From assembly GCF_023277745.1 (NCBI RefSeq), contig NZ_CP086322.1:8308001-8372000 (forward strand): 64,000 nt of DNA, in the 5' to 3' direction. Source of the stretch: Streptomyces halobius. Its GTDB lineage: Bacteria > Actinomycetota > Actinomycetes > Streptomycetales > Streptomycetaceae. Shown piece after piece: positions 59,334-64,000 of this stretch (positions are counted from its first letter, which is position 1; each line of letters begins with the position of its first letter). The translations under genes and the position numbers were made by a program. A model generated the notes under the pieces. That model was not told the origin of the DNA. It worked only from the letters and a program-made list of their open reading frames with translations, and ran no database searches.

Positions 59334-59999
59334 ATGGCTCCTTTGGGAGCGGGTCTTGGGGGAGATGACGAGTTCGGGGTGGGGAAGGAGCAGGCGTCGG
59401 CTGTGGACTTGACTTCCAGGACTCACAAGCAGCCCCGTGAGAAGGACCGCAACAAGGATCGCAACAAGGACCTCAAGCACCTGCGACGGGCTTCTGGTGA
59501 GGTACTGGCCCGCCTGGACCTGCCCGACGGATGCAGTATCGCCACACTGATGGAACGACTCAGCACCGATCGGGGCCGCCCGATCCGGCTCGTATCGCTT
59601 CCTCTGGGCGCGGAGACTCCCTGCGGTATGTGGCTGGCGACGGACACCTTCGACGTCATCATCGTCGAGGCGGAGACCAGCCGTCTGCACCAGGACCACA
59701 TCATCGCCCATGAGCTCGCGCACATGCTGTGCAACCACTGCGACTCCGTGGGATTCGACATGGCGGTGATGCGGCAGCTGCTGCCGAGTCTGGATCCACG
59801 GCGGGTGCGGGAGATGCTGGGGCGCACCAGCTACTCCACCGAGGAGGAACAGGAGGCGGAGATCGTCGCCTCCCTCATCCTCGAACGCGTTACCCGGCCT
59901 CCGGTGGAGTCGGTGTGGCGGGTACCGTCCGCTGATGCCGAGACCGTCGCGCGTATCGAGAACTCGCTCAATCCGAACCCGGGGCCCCATGCACGCTAG
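59334..59999 (+). CDS. ImmA/IrrE-type zinc metallopeptidase
   Basis: A 221-residue protein with the metal motif IIAHELAHMLCNH (H-E-x-x-H) and a second ligand region STEEEQEAEIVASLIL. The preceding CGMWLATDTFDVIIVEAETS is typical of actinobacterial ImmA-like proteins; members cleave or sequester repressors. The family-like sequence begins near residue 45 (DLKHLRRASGEVLARL), so the true start may be later, e.g. GTG 59403. A MAB_1171c gene follows after a 15-bp repeat array, the usual pairing. Confidence 0.85.
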   Translation: MAPLGAGLGGDDEFGVGKEQASAVDLTSRTHKQPREKDRNKDRNKDLKHLRRASGEVLARLDLPDGCSIATLMERLSTDRGRPIRLVSLPLGAETPCGMWLATDTFDVIIVEAETSRLHQDHIIAHELAHMLCNHCDSVGFDMAVMRQLLPSLDPRRVREMLGRTSYSTEEEQEAEIVASLILERVTRPPVESVWRVPSADAETVARIENSLNPNPGPHAR

Positions 60000-60040
60000 T
60001 TGCTTCACGGCGCACCATCGCCCCAAGGGCCCAGGTGAGT

Positions 60041-60100
60041 TCTGCCGATTGGAAGTCCGCCGACGGGAAATCTGCCGACGGGAAATCTGCTTACGGGAAG
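60041..60100. repeat. Four 15-bp tandem repeats before MAB_1171c gene
   Basis: Units: TCTGCCGATTGGAAG, TCCGCCGACGGGAAA, TCTGCCGACGGGAAA, TCTGCTTACGGGAAG. Each carries GGGAA or GGAAG, and the last lies five bases from the ATG at 60105, so it probably supplies the ribosome-binding site. Copy number could tune leader length but not spacing. Confidence 0.92.
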
Positions 60101-60104
60101 TCTC

Positions 60105-61325
60105 ATGACCGGCGTGAAGGCCGTCGTCTTCCCCGCATGCGCCGTCCTCTGCGCACTCGCTCTTCTCTATCGACTGCGCGACCTGCGCCATCAGAGAAAC
60201 GATCCGGCAGTGCGCGCGCTGCTCATCGCGTTCCTCTGCAAGGGGATCTCCTTCACGCTCTCCACGCCCTCCGTCTCCCGGTCCGTGGACGCGCGCCTGG
60301 GAGTGGCCGATCTCGGGGCGCTCGGCATTCACCTCCTGGGCGGCGTCGCGTCCAGCGCTGCCTTCCTCGCGGCGATCGTCTACTGGGTGTACCCGCCCGA
60401 GGCCGCCCGGCGGCACGCCTGCGTCCGGCTGCTCGTCGCTGCCCTGTGCGCGGTCGCCATGCTCACCCTGTGGGCGGCGGCGGGAACGGGCGCACAACAG
60501 CGCAGCGCGCACTATCTGCTGCAGAACGCGCACCGCCCGCTGGTCGCCGGCTATCTGCTGCTCTACGTCGGCGCGTTCGGCGCCGGCATGATCGAGATCA
60601 TCCGGCTGTGCCGGCGCTACGGGCGGGTGGCCGGCCGGCAGTGGCTGCGCAGGGGCCTGCACAGCACGGCGATCGGCGCGAGCGCGTGCCTCGTCTACGT
60701 TCTCAATCGCCTGCTCTCACTGATCGCGGTGCAGTGCGGACTGGACCCACTGGAATGGGAACTGCTGACCCCAGTGGCCAACGGGACCGGCATCTTCTTC
60801 CTGGTGGCAGGGCTCACCATGCCCTCCTGGGGACCGAGCGTCTCCGAGTTGCGGCGTCGGGTCCGCAACTTCGTCGCCTATCAGCGGCTGCATCCCCTGT
60901 GGAGCGACCTGTACGCGGCCGCTCCGGACATCGCGCTCAACCCGCGCCATGCCGGCCGCCTCGCTCGCTTCCTGCCCGGCGACATCAGCTATCGCCTCTA
61001 CCGCAGGGTCATCGAGATCCAGGACGGTCTGCTGGTGCTGCGCCCGTACATGGACCCGGCTGTCGCCACCGGCGCTCGGGAGTCGGCCGAGGAGGCGGCG
61101 CTGTCGGGCGACCAGTTGCACGCCATGGTGCAGGCCAGATCGCTGGCTTCGGCTCTGTGCGCGAAGCACGAGAACCGTCCGCCGGTCGGGACCTCAGCGG
61201 CGCTCGGCCCCGAGGCCGCCAAGGGCGGGAGCTATACCGAGGAGGTCGCGTGGCTGCTGCAGGTCGCCCGCGCCTACACCGCCGTTCGGACCATTGTTCG
61301 GACCACTGAGAGGAAAGTTCGATGA
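60105..61325 (+). CDS. MAB_1171c-family membrane protein (DUF6545)
   Basis: A 406-residue protein with about seven helices in the first 245 residues (VVFPACAVLCALALLYRLRD ... NGTGIFFLVAGLTMPSWGPS) and a cytosolic tail (RLHPLWSDLYAAAPDIALNP, DISYRLYRRVIEIQDGLLVL) typical of this family. Called a putative transporter, but function is unknown. It regularly follows ImmA/IrrE or XRE genes in Streptomyces. Its stop overlaps the aldo/keto reductase start (ATGA). Confidence 0.9.
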   Translation: MTGVKAVVFPACAVLCALALLYRLRDLRHQRNDPAVRALLIAFLCKGISFTLSTPSVSRSVDARLGVADLGALGIHLLGGVASSAAFLAAIVYWVYPPEAARRHACVRLLVAALCAVAMLTLWAAAGTGAQQRSAHYLLQNAHRPLVAGYLLLYVGAFGAGMIEIIRLCRRYGRVAGRQWLRRGLHSTAIGASACLVYVLNRLLSLIAVQCGLDPLEWELLTPVANGTGIFFLVAGLTMPSWGPSVSELRRRVRNFVAYQRLHPLWSDLYAAAPDIALNPRHAGRLARFLPGDISYRLYRRVIEIQDGLLVLRPYMDPAVATGARESAEEAALSGDQLHAMVQARSLASALCAKHENRPPVGTSAALGPEAAKGGSYTEEVAWLLQVARAYTAVRTIVRTTERKVR

Positions 61326-62335
61326 AGCACGGCATGAAGTACCGCAAGCTGGGGAGCGACGGCCCCGAGGTGTCCGCGATCGGCCTGGGCTGCATGGGCA
61401 TGTCCGTCGCCTATGGCGTTCCGGACGAGGAGGAGTCCCAGCACACGCTGGATCGCGCCCTGGAGATGGGCATCACCCTCCTGGACACCGCCGACGCCTA
61501 CGGGCGGGGCGGCAACGAGGAGTTGGTCGGCCGATGGCTGCGCCGGCACGCTCACGAGCGGGACCGGATGGTCGTGGCGACCAAGTTCGGGCTCCGCCAT
61601 GACGCGGCCACCGGCCGGGTCGGCGACGTCGACACCTCCGCCGACTACGTTCCTCTCGCCTGCCGGGCATCCCTGCGCCGCCTGGGGGTTGAGCACATCG
61701 ACCTCTACTACGCGCATCGCCGCGACCCCGCCACGCCCGTCGAGGAGACGATCGGCGCCATGTCCCAGCTGGTGGCGGCCGGTCTGGTCCGGCACATCGG
61801 ACTGAGCGAGGTCAGCGCCGCGACGCTGCGCAAGGCCCATGCCGTCCACCCGGTCAGCGTGGTCCAGGTGGAGTACTCCCTCTTCACCCGCGGCGTGGTG
61901 GAGGGCGAACTGCTCGCCACCTGCCGGGAACTGGGCATCGCCGTCGTCGCCTATTCCCCGCTCGGGCGCGGCATGCTCACCGGTGCCCTTTCCTCCCGCG
62001 ACGACCTGATCCCGCAGGACAACCGGCGGCGCTGGCCGCGGTTCGACGACGCGAACATCCAGCACAACCTGGCACTCGTACAGGCGGTACGGGATGTCGC
62101 CGAACGGATCGGCTGCTCGCCCGCCCAGGCCGCGCTGGCCTGGCTGCTCGCCCAGGGCGAGGACATCGTGCCCATCCCCGGCACCAAGCGCCGCCGCTAC
62201 CTGCAGGAGAACGCCGCTGCCGTGGCTCTCTCCCTGACCGAGGCCGACCGCGATCTGCTACGTCGGGCAGTGCCCGAGGAGGCGGTGGCGGGCGAGCGCT
62301 ACCCGGAATCGGCCCTGGAGCGGCTGGGACACTGA
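61322..62335 (+). CDS. Aldo/keto reductase
   Basis: A 337-residue NADPH-dependent reductase of the AKR13/YajO type: VSAIGLGCMGMSVAYG, the Asp/Tyr pair in LLDTADAYGRGGNEELVG, Lys in VVATKFGLRHD, His in HIDLYYAHRRDPATPVEETI, and the C-terminal IPGTKRRRYLQENAAA for the cofactor phosphate. Its start overlaps the MAB_1171c stop by four bases, making it the third gene of that operon. The aldehyde or ketone substrate is unknown. Confidence 0.93.
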   Translation: MKHGMKYRKLGSDGPEVSAIGLGCMGMSVAYGVPDEEESQHTLDRALEMGITLLDTADAYGRGGNEELVGRWLRRHAHERDRMVVATKFGLRHDAATGRVGDVDTSADYVPLACRASLRRLGVEHIDLYYAHRRDPATPVEETIGAMSQLVAAGLVRHIGLSEVSAATLRKAHAVHPVSVVQVEYSLFTRGVVEGELLATCRELGIAVVAYSPLGRGMLTGALSSRDDLIPQDNRRRWPRFDDANIQHNLALVQAVRDVAERIGCSPAQAALAWLLAQGEDIVPIPGTKRRRYLQENAAAVALSLTEADRDLLRRAVPEEAVAGERYPESALERLGH

Positions 62336-62543
62336 GTGGCCACCGGCTCCTGGAAGGACGACGGATCAGATCTCCCCGCCCCTCGGGATCCGCCCTGCAG
62401 TCGGCTCGTGCCGCCTGAGCAGGGCCCGGATGCTGCGTTGACGACGGCGGTCGCACGGGGCACTCATCCGCTGTTCCGCGTCGAACTCATACGGCCGGTG
62501 CCCCTGTTCCCCGGTCGTCACCCTCGCCGGATACCCGCTACCG

Positions 62544-63440
62544 CTACCTGCCGAGGCGTCCGACCCACAGGGGGACGCGCAGAACTTCGGGTGTGGTGTT
62601 GCCGTGCCCGACCAAGCCCCGTTCGGCGAACGATTGACCATGGTCCGCGCACACGACCACCAGTGTGTCACGAGCTGCGCCGGCCAAGGCCGTGAACATG
62701 TCCGCAAGATGCCCGTCCACCCATTCCAGCGCCTGCACCTGAAGCTTGCGCACCGCCTCCAGGCGCCCTTCCTCCCATAGTGAGCTGTCACCGTGCAGGG
62801 GTGCTCTCCGGTGAATGTGCCGGCCCATCTCACGGAGAGCTTCCACCAATGCGTCGTCGAGGGTTCCCGCGCTCGGTGTGCAGTACGGAAAGTGTGTCTC
62901 GGGGAAGTTCACGAAGCCGAAGAATGGTTCGCCGCGGAGGAGTTGGTTGGTGAATTCTTCGAGCTGTTCTGTGGGGAGAGGGCGGTGCGTGGGAAGGTCG
63001 GGGTCGATGGCCGTTGTGGGGGCTCCGGCCCGTTCTCCTCGGTAGCGGAAGTGGGGGAACAGAGCCGGGAGGACGCTGGAAGGCATGGCGGGATCGAAGA
63101 ACGGGACCCCGCCGAGCCCCGCGGTGAACACACCTGCGCGCGCATAGTGTTCGACGATCGTCGGGCTCTCGAACACGACATAGGTGCTGCGCTTCCAGGC
63201 GCGGCAGGCGTGCGACCACAACTGCTGGTAGCGGCCGAGGAATTGCTGACCATCCAGGGGTTTGGGAAGGAAACCGGAGAAGAACGCCCAGTGCGCCGGG
63301 AGCGTGAATGTTCCGGCGGTCTCGGCGACGACGAAGGGGCCGAGACGGTCCAGCGCGGGCGTCATGGCGCTGGCGGCCGTGTCGACGCGGCACGAGTCAA
63401 TCGTGAGGAAGAGCGTGTTCCCGGTGGGCGTTGTCGACAC
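62544..63440 (-). CDS. Sulfatase/alkaline phosphatase-fold hydrolase
   Basis: A 298-residue protein of the alkaline phosphatase superfamily: TLFLTIDSCRVDTAASAMTP (metal Asp, then Cys-Arg in place of the usual C-x-P-x-R), TAGTFTLPAHWAFFSGFLP (likely Thr nucleophile), and DTLVVVCADHGQSFAERGLV (metal Asp-His). Shorter than typical sulfatases and without signal peptide. It may be a phosphodiesterase or phosphoethanolamine-type hydrolase. GTG start with GGAG upstream. Confidence 0.8.
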   Translation of the reverse strand: MSTTPTGNTLFLTIDSCRVDTAASAMTPALDRLGPFVVAETAGTFTLPAHWAFFSGFLPKPLDGQQFLGRYQQLWSHACRAWKRSTYVVFESPTIVEHYARAGVFTAGLGGVPFFDPAMPSSVLPALFPHFRYRGERAGAPTTAIDPDLPTHRPLPTEQLEEFTNQLLRGEPFFGFVNFPETHFPYCTPSAGTLDDALVEALREMGRHIHRRAPLHGDSSLWEEGRLEAVRKLQVQALEWVDGHLADMFTALAGAARDTLVVVCADHGQSFAERGLVGHGNTTPEVLRVPLWVGRLGR

Positions 63441-63683
63441 CGCAGCTTCTCCGTTCCCTCAGCAGGACTCAGCGAATGGGAGTGCCGAACATGGGACCGT
63501 GCAGCCAAGGCCGGACGGTCCTGACTCGCAGGTTTTCGGCATACGGCGGCTTCGTCAACCCCGCGTCCTACTGCGATGGTTCGGCGATGCTGTGCTGAGC
63601 GCCGGCCGGTTCGGGTATCGGACAGTACGCGCAGTCCGGCCCCGTAGCCGTTCCTCCTGCCACGCCGGGCGCGCTCGGCGCCG

Positions 63684-64000
63684 TCAGCCGCGTCCGGTGA
63701 ATTGCTGCCCGACCCCGAGCCCCCGCAGGCTGGCGAGGACTTTCGGGTCCTGCGCGTCGAGCCAGTCGCACAGCTGGCGGAAGGAGACCATCCGGACATC
63801 CTTGTGCTTCTCGTCGGCGATGTGCTTGACCGTCTCCTCGATGGCGTCCATATAGATGCCGCCGTTCCACTCCTCGAAGTGGTTGCCGATGAAGAGGGGG
63901 GCGCGGTTGGTCTCGTAGGCCCGCTTGAAGCCCGCGATGTACGCCTCGGCGGCCTCCTTGCGCCAGCCCGGGTAATTGGCCGTCGGGCCCTTGGTGGAGT
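63684..64000 (-). CDS. Polysaccharide deacetylase-family protein, C-terminal part
   Basis: The window ends inside this gene. The visible C-terminus reads EAYIAGFKRAYETNRAPLFI, GNHFEEWNGGIYMDAIEETV, MVSFRQLCDWLDAQDPKVLA and ends GVGQQFTGRG. The pattern (GNHFEEWNGGIY...FRQLCDWLDAQ) is seen at the end of secreted polysaccharide deacetylases of Streptomyces. No start or catalytic N-terminal motifs are visible. Confidence 0.75.
   Translation of the reverse strand, partial: STKGPTANYPGWRKEAAEAYIAGFKRAYETNRAPLFIGNHFEEWNGGIYMDAIEETVKHIADEKHKDVRMVSFRQLCDWLDAQDPKVLASLRGLGVGQQFTGRG

Noticed and set aside
60035..61309. Plus-strand frame beginning with repeated ADGKS
   Set aside because: It reads the 15-bp repeat array and then runs out of frame through the MAB_1171c gene; Arg-rich shadow.

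Overview
The window is very GC-rich actinobacterial DNA, almost certainly from a Streptomyces. The evidence is the near-exclusive G/C third codon positions, frequent GTG starts, a mycothiol-dependent maleylpyruvate-isomerase-family protein, DUF6230/DUF6114 neighbours, an ImmA-MAB_1171c pair, a PASTA-less Ser/Thr kinase, and rare TTA (bldA) codons in a few accessory genes. No rRNA, tRNA, CRISPR array or intact insertion sequence was seen. It looks like a chromosome-arm segment: many small transcription units in both orientations, many orphan regulators, and an unusual number of decayed genes.

Layout. 0-11 kb: SDR, a decayed aldo/keto reductase, uracil-DNA glycosylase, a TPR protein, a TetR/FAD-monooxygenase/oxidoreductase unit with two operator copies, apolipoprotein N-acyltransferase, and an ABC exporter behind a MerR-type promoter. 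11-20 kb: STAS protein, glutathione peroxidase, TetR regulator facing a wrecked UvrA-like drug-resistance gene, siderophore-interacting reductase, secreted beta-propeller, MarR, and a compressed relic of the pcaJ-F-H-L protocatechuate operon. 20-33 kb: lipoprotein pair, a large Orn/Lys/Arg decarboxylase, a cobalamin riboswitch with no cobalamin gene behind it, thioesterase, a secreted HNH nuclease / SUKH immunity / membrane-protein cassette, M20 peptidase, phosphotransferase, and maleylpyruvate isomerase family. 33-46 kb: DUF6230-DUF6230-DUF6114 operon, a fragment of another cobalamin riboswitch, STAS, Ser/Thr kinase, CGNR regulator and VOC protein sharing one palindrome, LysR relic, and Lrp with a DMT exporter and aminotransferase. 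46-64 kb: a cobalamin-riboswitch-led five-gene operon, two secreted serine hydrolases flanking a copper ATPase/CsoR unit, RidA and AraC relics, ImmA-MAB_1171c-aldo/keto reductase, a sulfatase-fold protein, and the end of a polysaccharide deacetylase.

How genes work together. The best-supported functional units are: (i) the minus-strand operon 51395-46152, in which a cobalamin riboswitch precedes a substrate-binding protein, FecCD permease, ATPase, a 110-residue unknown and a fusion of a TIM-barrel isomerase-like domain with a sucrase/ferredoxin-like domain, so the last two genes are candidates for cobalamin handling; (ii) the toxin-immunity-like cassette 26178-28317, bracketed by related 8-bp repeats; (iii) the copper unit (cupredoxin-ATPase-YHS fusion plus CsoR); (iv) the Lrp-controlled exporter/aminotransferase pair; and (v) the ImmA/MAB_1171c operon.

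All family assignments come from reading motifs by eye; no database search was run.
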